From Wuchereria bancrofti (taxonomy: Eukaryota > Nematoda > Chromadorea > Rhabditida > Onchocercidae): a stretch of DNA of 64,000 bases. The DNA is taken from assembly GCA_005281725.1 (NCBI GenBank), contig SSBO01000012.1, positions 8,345,099-8,409,098 of the forward strand. The letters are read 5' to 3'. The notes under the pieces were generated by a model. That model worked only from the letters and a program-made list of their open reading frames with translations, did not search any database and was not told the DNA's origin. A program made the translations under genes and the position numbers. Positions 48,701-61,964 of the stretch are shown here, piece by piece; the first letter of the stretch is position 1, and each line of letters begins with the position of its first letter.

Positions 48701-51700
48701 ATGTTCCGGACACGGACTACTAGCAGGTTGATAATATTGTGCAATATTCATTGTTGAGATTCGTGATGTGCCTACAGAATGACCAGCAATGTCAGGATTT
48801 GAACGACTTGCACGAAGGGAATTCGATCGTGTCGGATTCAGCTGAAAATATTTCAAGAATGAATTTTTATCAAAGCGTAAATGAATATGTAAACAGTGAT
48901 CAGCAGTATCAAAAAAGTGCATGCATTATGAGACTAAAATACAATCAAATCCACTGCTGTGTCGATTCGAATCACTGAAAGTTTAATCAGAAAGTGCATT
49001 AAAAGAGATGAACAGGTGTTTCTTTCTAAAGAAGGTTATATGAAAGTTTCTAACGTGCAAACAGGCCACCACCGGTAATATATATCCGATGATGTTGGTG
49101 GAACCGAAACAAAGATGTGCTGATAAAAAACATAATTTAAGATCTATATTTGATTTCATTCACATATGACTGAAATAATGTGTCACTAAAATATTTTTTT
49201 AAAATGTACTGTTTTTGATTCTGCAATAGGTCCATCTGGCAATGTACTCGGCAAGCCTTTTAACATTGTTAGCAGTTTATCCATCATCGAAGTTTTGTTC
49301 CCAACACTACTTATCATACCACTCGGCGGCAAGTATGAAAAACTGGAAGCACCGGTTCGGGGATTCATTCCTATCATACATGACACAGATCCTCTCTGTA
49401 CACTTTCACTTTGCTGCAAAAACTGTTAATTGTGAATCTATACTTCACTAAACAATAAACATTCACGATGTGCTTCTCTAAAAATTTTCCTTAAAAGGAT
49501 CATCCCAAGTTACTTCTGCACAAAACCATAAAAGATAAAATGCAAAACATTTGTTGGTAGATTTTATCGACTACTATCAATTCTTGCTATCATAGAATCT
49601 TTAATAAACAACCTTCGAAACTGCTCTATGTTTTGTGTAGCGAATCTCCGCCCCTTTACGATACGCATTACATTGATCTTCAACATCAACTGCACGTTCT
49701 GACCGAGCAATCATTTCTTTGAAACCCAGAAGATTTGATTTGACTGTTATAGACAAGTGAGTGTTGCTACGCAAAACTTCTAAAGCTCGGATCAGACTAA
49801 TTTTCTTGAAGCTTTGACCATTCACTTCGATTATCTTTAAAAAAATATATGAATTATCATACTATTAAAAAACTCAATTTTCCCAAGAACACAATTCAAT
49901 ATTTATTTAGTCAAAATATGTGTTTGCTATCCTGTTTGTTACTCTTGTAAAAGATTGGTAAACAAACCTGATCGCCTCGTTTGAGACCGATTTTTTCAGC
50001 ACGACTGCCACGTTGAACGTCAGAGACGAATATTCCGGATGAACCGTTTTCTTTACCACCAAGAATTGAGAGTGAAAGAGGCTGATCTCTGCTCGAACGA
50101 GAATATACGATGTTCCTCGTCCGAGATTTCACGCTACACGCAATGTTCAATAATGACTGTAAAAATGACCTGTGTTTCAGAAAAATGCTTCGCAAATTTT
50201 CGAAACATTACAAAATTAATCCTTAAAACAATGAGGGTTTGAAATAATTCAAAGAAACATTCCGAAGGTCGACAAAAAAGATTTCTTTGCATCAGCATAA
50301 AATTGATTGAAAAAAAGTGCTACAAATACGCAAAAGACAGATTGTCAGTTACATAAATGGTATGATCAATACCATTTATTTCTAATTTTACAAAATTTCT
50401 TCCACGATTATTTTATATAACTAATAAGGATTAATCGTTATATAAAATAATCTAATTAGAACCATCTAATCTGCACACAATTTAAATGTTACCTGTTGAC
50501 TGTGCATTTGATCTCGTTCAAGAGCTTGCTCAAAGCGGTCAAGCAACTGCATCATTTCACCATTGCATTCGAAATCATTGAAATGGTTGTTGACCCACAG
50601 TAACACAATCCGTGCAATCTGAAAAGCAGTTCAGTAAGATTTATTATCAAAAATTTAGAACTTACGAGAGCTATGCAATTATTTACCGCAACGTATCTAG
50701 CAAAAGCTATAGCAGTGCTACCGCACACCGATCGTGACACATTCAGCGTTGATATTCTAAAAAAGCCTATTATGCCGACTGTCAAGTAATCCCAATTAAT
50801 CTATCCAACATTTAATCTGCAACATCAAAGGAACTACCACAACTAACTCGGAAAATTGAGCCCTCAATATTTCCTAAGTTCTTTTTTTTTTGAAGAATTT
50901 CCACATTATAAGTATTTGCACATACACAAAGTAGTCACTTCACATAACCAAGCTAATTTTGCAGTGATCAAAGCACTTTACCATAAAAGTTTGTGGAGAA
51001 AAGAAAAATTAAAACTGGAAATAAGTTCGATTCTGCAAACCTTGTCTCTTAAATTCGATTCTGCGAACCAATGCATTAACTTCTCAAAAATCATAGTTGG
51101 ATCATTGATGAATACACGATACATAAGCAGAAAATCTTCAATATAATGAGCATCCACTGCCGTGTCCCTTTCTTCAACCAAATGTTCAATCAGCTTATCT
51201 CGATTGGCTTTGATCAGCACTTGACCCATTTGATTACCCACTGATCTAAACTACCCAGGTATAAATACAGAGTGTTTTCAGAAGATATCATAAGAAGTGG
51301 TGAAGAGCGAAATGGAAAGATTATCGAAATACTTTGTTTACTAAGATGAAAATGGATAAACAATTGTAAAGCATATTCGTATCGTTACCTTCTTTCTATT
51401 TCTGAGACGATTTCACCGGTGATTCCATCCGAATGTTGTTCAATATGTTCACTTATAGTGCTCATAATGTTACAGTAATCTCGATGTTCAACCAGCACAA
51501 ATTCACAATCATCAACTAATGTCCGCATTACTCCTACATGGTACTGAAAATTTTTATAACTAGGCTTACATTTTGTATTTAGTGTCCCCATTTCCAGCAA
51601 AAATCAGTAAGAGTTGGTATCTTTGTTCAAATCGTATGGATAGGTCAGTCACAGGATCTGTTCTTTGCAGACGAGACTTATGACCGACATATGAATCACT

Positions 51701-54420
51701 TGGAAAAATCATTCAACCTATAGAGGACAACCTTTTTCTTGATCCACAGAAATTACAAATGTTAGTTTAGAGAGGAAAACAAACCTGAGGAATCAGGTCA
51801 GGTTTCACACCAAATGAGTCACCAAGTTTATACTCGATTCTTTCGCCATCCGGTAGAACAACTTCTACCTGGCCGTTTACGATGACCGACCATGCATCAA
51901 TCCTTTCATTATGTTGCATAACAACTGTATTTGCTTCAGATACAACAGCAAATACCATTTTTAAGCAAAGCTGGCGCTTTATACTCAACGGAAGTGTTGC
52001 TAAAGCTGACATATGCTGCATGAAATCCTAAAATAGATAAACTTCCCTCATGAAGTACTGGAAAATCAAGATATTTTAAATGATGAATATTTTGGATTTC
52101 GGCAGACAATTTATATACATTATGCATTTTTTTGAAATTAAATACTAAATTATCATTCTACGTGCCACTTTGCAATGACTTCATAAAATTTCCATTACCT
52201 AAGTTAATTTTTGTAAACACAAACAGATAACATTAATGAATTTACGCAGAAAACCTTACCAGTAATGTGCATATATCGTCAGCTGTCCTTTCAAAAGGTT
52301 CCTTTTCAAGGCATTCACGAACGCTATCTTTCAACTCATGAAAACTATCATATGATGGACATGATTCGTCATCTTCTTCGCTGTCGACTGCTGCTTCTGG
52401 AAGTCCTAAATATAGGGTAAAATATAGTAATTCCGATTGAATAAAACATGGAATTTAAAGCAATCTGTATTAAATTTACTGTAATATCACTGCACCGACT
52501 TCCTATATGTATTCAGATAACTGAATAAATGCAACGCACCGTGTAAATCATCTTCGTTTGCACTTGATGAAGCCGTACTTGACAAATGCGTGTAAAATTC
52601 GCTACTATTTGGATTCGAAACTGAATTAGATTTGCGTGCTTTGTGCCTCACCTTGAGCCGAGTATCAGTGTCCACATTTAGACCATTCAAATATACCTCA
52701 AGAATTAATATATAGAATCGAAAGTTCCACAGATTATTGCACCATAAGTGTTTGATCAGCAATTATGCTTTTTGCAGTAAGTTTACCTGGCTTTTGTACG
52801 TCGAAGCATAACCAGAACCACTAACATTACTGGAGCACATATCGTCTCTTTCCTGACGAAAAGACCTGTGCTTTTTTCGTTCAGACCTTGAAATTGGTGA
52901 TTCAGTAGCACTGAGAGGCGATGCTTTTCCAGTTTTGTAAAGACGAGAAGGTGGAGGAAGAGATGGATTGGAAGTAGCAGAGTCTGCACCTGAACAAATT
53001 GAAACAGTGACCGTGCCAGATGGTGATGGTATGGCTGCAGCGCTCAATGTACACAATGAATTGCGTAAACGACCACTGTTCTCCGTCGAACACATATGTC
53101 CCTTGTTCACCTTTATATGTTTTACATCTGGATAATCAATCTGAAAAAAAAAGGTCAATAGATCTTACATTTATGAAATGCGCCACAGCATTAAACGTGA
53201 AAATTAAATACACCCGATCCCATCCGATTCAAAATAAAACATCAAAAATCAACTGTTTATTTGACATCTGAATAACAGTAAAAAATAACTGCTAATAAAG
53301 TTTTATGTCTAGAAGAATCTAACCACAATCATTTCTGCTGGTTGTAAAACAATGCAATCGTTTTTGCGTCGATAATCCAAGCCATTCCGTTTACCAAACC
53401 TGTGATATTTTTATGTTAAGTCATTTGCTGTGGTTAATGAGTATGGACTCCTGAGAGGAATGATTCCTTACGAGTTATAAAAATAATGAAGATCTAAAAA
53501 CTCGCTTGATAGCATCAGAATCATTAGAATTCCATTAACTATAGCAACACAGGACCCTTCTATACAAGCTTATAATTTAGCAACACAACTATTCCTTGTT
53601 TATTTTAACACCTTTCTTATCCAGCTCCATGTCCGATTGTCAAAAAAAGACTCTATATAAGTCATAAGATGAATGAGCTTTAATTTAACAGTCCTTCCAT
53701 AATTATTTCACACATAATTAAATCACAACTGCATACCAGCCGCAGGGTAAGTAGATTTGTTCATCCATGAAAACACATCCGGAAAGTAGTATATACCAAC
53801 ATGTAGCAACTTGGCCTTGTCTAAAATTAACATATGTGATGAACTAATACAAACTGCTCTCCCATCTACCTAAATTTTTGTACACATTACAAAAACTCAC
53901 ATAAGATTTGACAAAAAAAAAAAAGTTGTGAAGTAAAAGAAAAACACATAACTAAATCATATTTCTTACCGAAAAAGAACAAAATTCGCCGGATGTCTTT
54001 CAAAACGTGCAGTACAACAAATTGCCCGAAGTGGTGCATCATTTAAGTTATGAAAAACATCTAAGCGTCGTAAATTTGAATAAATAATTTTCAAGTCCTG
54101 AAAGAAAGCTAACAAAAAATATCCACTAATTAACGTATACGTATACTATCTTTTGTACACAAACAAGATTAAAATATAGTAGATCGAAATTCTTCTTATT
54201 AAAAACAACAAGCTTCATTGATCAATAATTACTAATTGCTAATTGGTATAAGTCTTCTACTATCAGTAAGTGATAATTGCACTAATTCAGACATTTTCGA
54301 CTACAATTAGAAATTTTTACCAAAAAAATAAAGAAGTAAAAAAGAGAAAAAAACCTCATCGGTCCTTGTAAATGGCTCTTTAGCAATAGAAGCAATGAAT
54401 GCTTCCTTGTAATGCTCCAT
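45731..54420 (-). CDS. pxf-1: PDZ-GEF / RapGEF2-like guanine nucleotide exchange factor (pxf-1-like)
   Basis: Activates Rap GTPases; C. elegans PXF-1 is needed for epidermal integrity. Exons: 54420-54355, 54097-53970, 53820-53737, 53399-53324, 53140-52787, 52696-52540, 52405-52260, 52027-51785, 51543-51389, 51245-51041, 50618-50493, 50156-49968, 49834-49613, 49413-49210, 48841-48608, 48535-48372, 48058-47950, 47829-47716, 47511-47318, 47264-46988, 46733-46634, 46452-46204, 46126-45845, 45741-45731; all in phase, 1,362 aa. Domains in order: cNMP-binding 1 ([17 protein letters not shown]), Ser-rich linker, cNMP-binding 2 (SWSVI-type, [19 protein letters not shown]), RasGEF-N ([24 protein letters not shown]), PDZ ([16 protein letters not shown]), RA-like, catalytic RasGEF ([18 protein letters not shown]-like [12 protein letters not shown]). 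The start at 54420 is the first in-frame ATG, but the frame stays open a little upstream, so a further 5' exon is possible. The last exon adds only GL and a stop. Confidence 0.93.
50406..50452. repeat. Perfect 16-bp inverted repeat in a pxf-1 intron
   Basis: 50406-50421 (GATTATTTTATATAAC) and 50437-50452 are exact reverse complements with a 15-nt loop. A shorter perfect one (AATGGTAT / ATACCATT) lies at about 50357-50377 in the same intron. Confidence 0.85.
51022..51040 (-). repeat. Copy of exon-end sequence just past a pxf-1 donor
   Basis: Seventeen of 19 bases match the coding segment 51052-51070. The copy starts right at the donor of exon 51245-51041, so exon end and intron start form a short direct repeat. 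Confidence 0.7.
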
Positions 54421-55094
54421 GCTATCACAACTCTCATTCAACAAATCTCCATCGTACTGGAGACTGTTATCACTCTTGTCTAATCAGTAATAAGCTACCG
54501 TAACCAAATTTTCCATACTGGAACCAATCGGTTATTGTAACATATTTAATATATGTGGAAAGAACACATTTACTTGCCATCGCGACATTGCTAGTTCTGA
54601 TGAATGTGAAATACACCAGAGTACTCCCCGAGAGTTACTGTTATGAATTCACGGTCTAATATGATTACGAACTAATATGTTGCTGTTGATAATATGCAAG
54701 GTATGATGAATTTTGAATTTTTTATTATCCTTTTTTTTTCTCCCCGCCACCCCCCCGTAGATTTCACGGTCGAAATTTTGAGTTAGAGGTAAATTCCTGA
54801 TCGATGTTGGTAGAATTTAGAATTGAAATTTGTCATTTCCAAGTATAGCACTTTCATAGATGTGCGATGTTGGATGATAATCAATAAGTGCGAGATGAAA
54901 TTAAGAAATTTATCAGAATTATGAAAATAAATGAACCAAAAAAATGATCAGTAAGAAGCACAAAGCTATAACAACGAGATAACACCGAGAAAGCTCTTTG
55001 TCAGAACCATGCAATATTAGCTAAAGTGTACTTCGAACTAAGGCTTTAATGCAGTGATAATTCCAGGATCAAAAATTGAAAGAACGAGAAGGGT
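54421..55094. other. Region upstream of pxf-1-like gene; no gene recognised
   Basis: Contains the presumed promoter or a first non-coding exon of the pxf-1-like gene and a T-rich/C-rich run at about 54730-54758. No coding exon identified. Confidence 0.4.
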
Positions 55095-55282
55095 TTACAC
55101 AAGTACTATATCCATATTGTGATCCAAACTTTTACTCTGGATCAACATCGCTTTATCATTCGATTGCTTGCTTGTTTGTTTGATTCCGACCAGATGCAAC
55201 CATGAACTGGAGTGTTTGAAAATGGTGTTCAGAAGAACCACTAACATTATGGTTAAAGGCACCGACAGCATGCCGATCAAAG
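55095..55282 (-). CDS. Unassigned terminal exon with a membrane segment
   Basis: After TATTCGTCAG the frame reads LIGMLSVPLTIMLVVLLN, a clear membrane span, then a polar tail ending in DIVLV and a stop. It needs a preceding exon ending in phase 1. It could be the membrane-anchored C-terminus of the QSOX gene upstream (joined from a weak phase-1 donor near 57471), as many QSOX proteins end this way, or belong to a separate gene with 55716-55974. Not resolved. Confidence 0.4.
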
Positions 55283-55715
55283 CTGACGAATAGATATAGG
55301 TATCCCAATTCTTCTAAAGTATAAATGTTTCTAAATTTCAAGAACAATCCTAGGAATGTAAGGTGATTCATTGGTCAATAAACTTTCGAAAAAGCTTTTG
55401 TAAAGGAATTTCAAAATGCATAAAGATCATCATTGGAACGCTATAACATGATTGTATTTGGGATTTCAGACTGAAATTGCCAGGAACATTCGATCGTTCA
55501 TTGCTTCCTCCTGGACGAAACATGTGATATTGGATCTTTTTCTGTCTTAATCATTGGTTTGATTTTCGATGACTGTTAGTACAATAAAGACTGATTTGAA
55601 TTTGGTTAAAATTATGCCTACTAAATTGTTTTGCAGATTTCACTAAATTAAAACTGAGATATGCAGTATATTCTTCACATAACAGTTACTAAAATGAAAT
55701 GCTCTGTGAACTAAC

Positions 55716-55974
55716 CACAAATTTATCAGCTGCTATTTTAGAAGCCTCAAAAATCACATCACCAACTGCTTTTGGATGCATAAGATATTTCAACATATTC
55801 CATTCCAAATTCGTTGAGTTTATGTCATAGAAACTGGATATATTCAACAGGTAAAATACTATTTGTTCAAGTACTTCGCTACTGTTTTGTTGTGTCAGAA
55901 TGGATGCGAATGCATTTGTGATAATGCCGAGAAGTAAAATATACATAGCTTCAAATTTTTTCAGTGATATTTCC
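55716..55974 (-). CDS. Unassigned exon-like ORF, hydrophobic and helical
   Basis: Open from the acceptor CGAATTTTAG to the donor GTTAGT (or to a stop at 55689), 86 codons. It reads EISLKKFEAMYILLLG and later IFEASKIAADKFV. If translation starts at the ATG at 55946 the product would have a signal-peptide-like start (MYILLLGIITNAFASIL). Composition suggests real coding sequence. Its phases do not join the exon at 55095-55282 directly; it could join the QSOX gene in phase 2. Family unknown. Confidence 0.4.
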
Positions 55975-57456
55975 CTAAAATTCGTATTCAAACAATGATA
56001 TTCAAAAAATGAAACATAAAAAAAACGATTATTAAAAATAAATATAACGTACCTTGCATTATTACCAGAAAATAATGGTAATTTTTAGGAGGAACTAATC
56101 CTGAAAAGAAAATGTTACCTTCAGTTACTTATTATGTTTTCTGTAAGGTAGATTATGATCTGTTACTGCATGTTTCTGGAATACTATAAACTACAAAAAA
56201 CGATGAACAAGTCCCGTTCTGATCCTCTACGAATCATTTATCTCGCAATTTGACATTACAGCAATTTGACTCATTCATGCATATTGTAGGGTTGTCTCAA
56301 TCAATTATTTGTCATCGATTCATCATCCTACATTAATGGTAAAATATTGTTCAGCTAAGAATTTTTATTCTCTTGTCAATGATTTTGGACATAAAATTAT
56401 TATACAGATATTGGCTCAGTGATTTTCCGAATATCTTTGGATAATTCAGTGTAGTAATTTGCATTTTGGAATTTACAGCAAATGCCGAAAACTGACAGTA
56501 CTGAAATTATTTACTCATTTGAGGAAGGTAATTAAGGACTAAGGCGTTTTGTATTAAAGTGCTCAAAGTGAAAAAGAATTCACATGTAGACTTGTGTGGA
56601 CATGTTCGAACATGTCCCATCGTAACTTTACCAATAATATTATGAACTGTTTTTGCCTATTTTGCAGCTATTGTTGTTATCCGTTAAAATTACTAATTAT
56701 TGTGTATTGCACGAAAAACTCGAAATTTTATAAATAAAAGAAACTAAATAATGAAAACACTCCGTGTACAATAAATACAGTATAAAATTATTTGTACAAA
56801 GCATTTTTATGCAAAGCACCCAGCATTTTAATCATTAAATCCAAACAAGTCTGTACATTCAAGTGAAATTTTGGACTATATATGACTGAACACAAACTGT
56901 CTTTGAAAAAGTGTTCTAAATTAGAGCTATCAGAGTGCTAATTCATTTCAGCAGTTTGTAAATGAAATACAGAGCATATTGGAAATCAAATATCCCTTTC
57001 AAATGGTTAGGAATCATCATCAATGATTAATTAATTCTAGGATGTCAAGTCGAGAAAGTAATAATGTATCATTCAAAAGAACAGACAGGCCCGTTGAAAA
57101 ATATTTGTACATTTGTTAAAGGTTTCTTGGAAGGAGAAGAAATTCTAAATGAAAATGGTTGAATATGCAGGTGATCCAGTCATTTGGTACATTAGAATTC
57201 TGATTAATGTATGTTTCGCACTCCTAACACGTCTATAAAAAAGAAATACACCATATCAATCCTCGTTTATCAGACTGCTGATGATACAGACCGCTCAGTG
57301 GTAGCTGACTGTCTTTTCTTAGATTACTTGAAGCTCCCAGAATAAATCTTCTGGGAGTTCAGATATTGGAAAAGACAACTCATCTGATATGGTCTACATG
57401 CATCTAACATTAAGCAATATGAAATGAAACTCAGGCACTATATGAGATAAAAAGTG
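55975..57456. other. Region between unassigned exons and QSOX; no gene recognised
   Basis: AT-rich. Holds a perfect 9-bp stem (CTCCCAGAA / TTCTGGGAG, loop TAAATC) at 57334-57357, about 100 bp past the QSOX stop. It is either the QSOX 3' flank or, if the exons at 55-56 kb belong to QSOX, a long intron. Confidence 0.4.
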
Positions 57457-60400
57457 CTAAGAAAGCTTTCGACTATTCGAAATATAATTTGTTTCATTGT
57501 ACGGCCTAATTGCTGTATAGAAGCTAATCAGGAAGTCTCGGACATTTTTCCTGCTGAACATTCCATCGGAATGGCACATTGAGCAGAGGAAAATTGGTGG
57601 AAATTGTCGTTTCTCAAATTGTGGATCTTCCGTTGCTTTATCGCCATGCAGTCGTGCATTAACAATGTTATGAGCACGCCACAGGTAGAACATCATATCA
57701 TGAGTATTTTGCACCTGTAATAATATCATTCTTTAATTTGATTGACGAAATTTTAAGCTTGACATAAATTTTGCTATTTTAGCATTTAACAACCTGCAAC
57801 TAACTTAAAGTTAGTTTGAAGATCGGATGGATTTGTAGAATGTGAAAAGAGAGAAGAAAATCAAGTGGCCAGCTAATCCTATAACCACTGAAATTGTCAA
57901 AAAGTTTCCTGAACCAGTTCTTTTTCCTTACTGTAATTTTTGATTAATATTTGTTATCTTTCGAATTTGCTCTTCTTGAAAATCTATATAAATAAGCTGT
58001 GTAAATAAATTGAACTATAAAAAAAACCCGGCGTTTAGTCAACGGATAGAGAGTGGTTGTCATGTGCAAAAAATGTCGTCGACAATCCAGGCAACCAAAG
58101 AAGTTGACAACCCAACCCCGTATACTGAGCAATAGATTAATGGGTGATTGTAATCCTTGTATGAAAGCATTAACGGTAATTGCGTGAAATGTTGTCCATA
58201 GGCCACACGTATAACCTCGATATCCTAATGCTGTTCCTTTGCAGTGTTCCCATGAAGCGTTCGTCGGGAATGGATATCCATATACTCGCTGGAAAATTTT
58301 ATTCAATTTTTAAAACTTTTTAAAAAATTTCATAAAAACTTTCAAGAAATGCGATATTGCAATCAATACTTTGAATAAATATATTTATGAATTTACTTCG
58401 ACATTCTGGAATTGATTTCGCCAAACAATTGTTGAAATTGCATGTTTTCCTTTGTGTGCTTCTAGAAAATGTCGAAGATGCAGAAAGACTGATTTGGCTC
58501 GTGTGCTTTGCTTCAAGGCCTCAAAAAAAAAAAAATCTACAATAAAAAAATTAACATAATTAAATGACTGATATACATTCATCAATAGATATCATAGCAT
58601 TTAGCAGCGTTGTTGCATTACTAAGAGATTCATGAATAACTTATAAATGACCGATGGACATTTTTAAACCAAAATGCATACAGGAATTTGTAGAGAGCGA
58701 AGAAGGAAAAGGGAAATAGATTTATTAATTTAAAAAGAAAACCATGAGTTACTAATTCTTTCTTTTTTAATGTTAATTTTAAAAAGTTTGTACCACCGAA
58801 CAGCAAGAAAGAGAGGAGGAGAAGAAGCAAAGACGGTTGGAAGAGAGAGAGAGTTATGATCACATTTTATTGTTCCGATCCAAATTTCAGGCTCTATAGG
58901 TGGGCCTAATTTATTAGCTTAATGTCGACTACTGTTTATAAAATAATGACTTGGTGTGAAATACTTAGCTAATGCGTTCGAACGTTAGGTGTACAACGTT
59001 TCAAGGGTGGTACAGGGAAGGTATCTCTTCAAAAGAAAAGAGCTAGGCACTAGGAAAGAGGACTAGCATAAATCACAAACACCACCTGTCATACCGATAT
59101 CGGCTATAGAGAAATGGAACAATTTACCGCGAATGATTTCTGATTTGTTGTTTGTGATGTTGTATTAGATGTATAAATTGGAAAATGCTGAAAATATGAG
59201 AAAAACATAATTATTTATGTGTTAAAGCAAAATCTGAAATAAATTTTTATATGCTAAAATGAAAGTACATTTTTTACAAATTTATATTTTTGAAATATTT
59301 CAACAAAAGAATTATATTACTTCAACAAGAACACTGATGAAGTCTAGTAGTGCTGTGAAGTTTGTACCAGCAATGTTGTTGTTTGTTTTAATTACTTCAT
59401 CAAATATTGCCATACGCGTCGCTTTCAACATATCCGTCTCCGATACATAGTATAACTCACGACATCTTAAATTTAACCATTAATTAATCAGATTTTCCAC
59501 CAGATCTTTTTATAATAATAATAATAATAATAATAATAAACGGATTCATTTGTGCCAAAATAAATGAACAGAAAACTTATTCGGATATACAATATTACAA
59601 TTTTAATTGTGTGTATGTAAAGAAGAAAAGAGCACTAAAAAACAAGGAAACAAAAAAGAAATGTTATATGCAGAAAAAAAGTAGTTGAACATTTGAATCA
59701 CTGCAATAAAATATTTTACGCTAAATTACTCTCAAGATTTCACCAATTTTACACAATCTAAAGTTGCATATAAACAAGAAACAAGAACAAAAAAAAAGAA
59801 ACAGAAAAGACAAAGGAAAAACCGTTCCGATGTTTTTTAAGAATAATTCAGTAAGAAAAAAACTTCAAATAGCAAGAAAAAAAATCATCGTTTCATAAAA
59901 TTGTAACAATGAGAGAGTTTTTGCTAACCTATCGTGATGCAACTCGCACTGTACGATAACTTGCTGCACAACAGGTGATGGTACCGGTGCAGCATGAAAC
60001 ACAGGCTGCATTGATGTCGCATATGTCATTTTCATTAATTCTTGCAACAAATGCGGACCATATCTAGATTTATTTACCAGAAAATAAAAAATAAAAAGAA
60101 AGAAAACATGCTTCACTGAAAGTTATGTGCTACAGCATTTCGACAAATTATTTTCGAAGATTCATAAAAATTACCTTCAAATTTGAGCCAATTTTAAAAG
60201 AATCAAAAACTACTAGCGAATAATAATTACTTTTGTTACTTAAAATGAATCATTGCAAAGTTAGCTTGCTTGCAGTTTGAAACAAAATTTTTTCTTTTCT
60301 TTCCAGTAGTCCCAATTAATATTAGTTAGTACCTTAATTAAGTTGAAAAATATGAGGAATGAAAAATTATGGAGGCAAAAGCGAAGTGAAAACCTACGGA

Positions 60401-61964
60401 CTTTGATAGACTGGCTTGTCTTGATTACGCTTGAAAACTATGACATATGGCAATTGTGTGATAGTGAATAATCGGGTAACAAGTGAAGGGACAATAATTC
60501 TTCTGGTAAGTACCGTTCTTTGAAGTGGAAACATATCCAGTAAGAATTCCACACCAACGCTATCGAATTGCTCGAATAGGAAAACAAGAAATTGGTGAGA
60601 ATCATTCATCTGATTCCAAAAATTTCTCAATGCTATTGCACTAAAAATTATGCAAAATCATTTTGTCTTTCTTTTAAGAATTATGAATTCTAATTTCTAC
60701 AGAAATTAATTCGGTTAATTATCTGATATGTTTTGACGGTCAATGTAGTGAACTCTTTCACGCATTCTATGTTCAACGAAAGTCCTCCGATCATGACTTG
60801 GAAATGTTTTACATAAGATGTTAGACAGTTCTAATAGCCGAAATTAAGTAATTTTTGATGTGAAATGTGCTTATTAGCTTAGCAATTTTTGAAGTGTAAA
60901 ATAACCTGTCAGTTGTTAAAAAGGTGAAATCTGGCCAATCTGTATAGTGAAACTGATTGTATTCGTTGCGTATAACTTGCGTGAGTTGACCTTTCATATA
61001 CGATAAAGAATGCTTTGGCTCCAACTTCATTGCATCGACACTACTTCGAGCATATCGAGGATAGTACTGGAATTGAATAAGAGATAAATCTTGGGTTCAT
61101 TTATTAAATTTAGTATTTCTTTAATCAATGTGCATTTGCATATTTGGCTTTTCATTAATTTCTAGCAAGAATGAATCCAATTAAAAATGAAAATAAATCA
61201 AAATATATAAAAAAGTATATATAAAGAATAAAAAAAAAAACAGAATTACTAAACTAATGAAGTCTAAAGGACCAAGATTACAAATTAATGAAGCTTAAGT
61301 CAGTTACAAGCCTTGAAAAAGTTAAATTTTACATTCGATACATTTATTATCTCTCTCAATTTCTCAGAAATTATTAAATATTCTTTTAGAAAAGTTTGTT
61401 GATTGAAATATTCAACCAGAATCATTGGATATCCGATAATTCCCTCATCGCTACATATCTTCTGGTTAACAATATCAGCGCAATTAATTGCAGCCACTGT
61501 TACCACGTTTTCCCATGAACGTATAGAGGAAGCGAATTCCAAATAAAACGGAGCAAATGCACGACAATGTCCACACCTTTAGTTAATAATATAAATTCTT
61601 CAAAGATGAAGAAAAAAAAGTTACAGATATCATAATTTTATTTCACTTTTAGGATGTGATATATTTTTAGTAAAAAAAAAATTGAAAGATTTCTGTAAAC
61701 AAAGCAAAATTAATGGTTTATTAATCAAATGTGAGGTTATAAAGACTGGAAGGATTACCAGTCAGCGTAGAATTCAACAACAAAAGAATGATCTTGCATG
61801 AATACAGTATCATAAAATGTAGCAGCATCAAGTTGCATAACTGGATCATAACCCGGTTGATATAATGTTGGATTGGTACCCATTGGTATATAATTCATAT
61901 TCGAAACATAACCAATCGTTTTCTTCGTTACAAATATTATCAGCAGTATTATCAACGAAAACAT
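57457..61964 (-). CDS. QSOX: Quiescin sulfhydryl oxidase (QSOX)
   Basis: FAD enzyme that makes disulfide bonds in secreted proteins, passing electrons to oxygen; acts in the ER/Golgi or outside the cell. Exons: 61964-61759, 61576-61333, 61066-60906, 60640-60398, 60063-59929, 59465-59321, 58519-58397, 58288-58028, 57714-57457; all in phase, 591 aa. A signal peptide (MFSLIILLIIFVTKKTIG) is followed by a thioredoxin domain with the redox site CGHC at residues 70-73 (split by the first intron). After a less conserved middle part comes the ERV/ALR domain: GLWTTFHAITVNAF, the active CxxC in FFGCLDCRRHF (about 485-488), LWRAHNIVNARL for FAD binding, and a third CxxC in LCSMC (about 550-553). Exon 7 uses a GAG acceptor. 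The stop at 57457 gives a soluble form; see the exon at 55095-55282 for a possible membrane-anchored end. Confidence 0.93.
59511..59540. repeat. (TAA)n microsatellite in a QSOX intron
   Basis: About ten uninterrupted ATA/TAA units. Confidence 0.95.

Noticed and set aside
58630..58863. 77-codon minus-strand ORF with a Leu/Phe-rich start
   Set aside because: Lies in a QSOX intron, is phase-incompatible with neighbouring exons and has T-rich composition.
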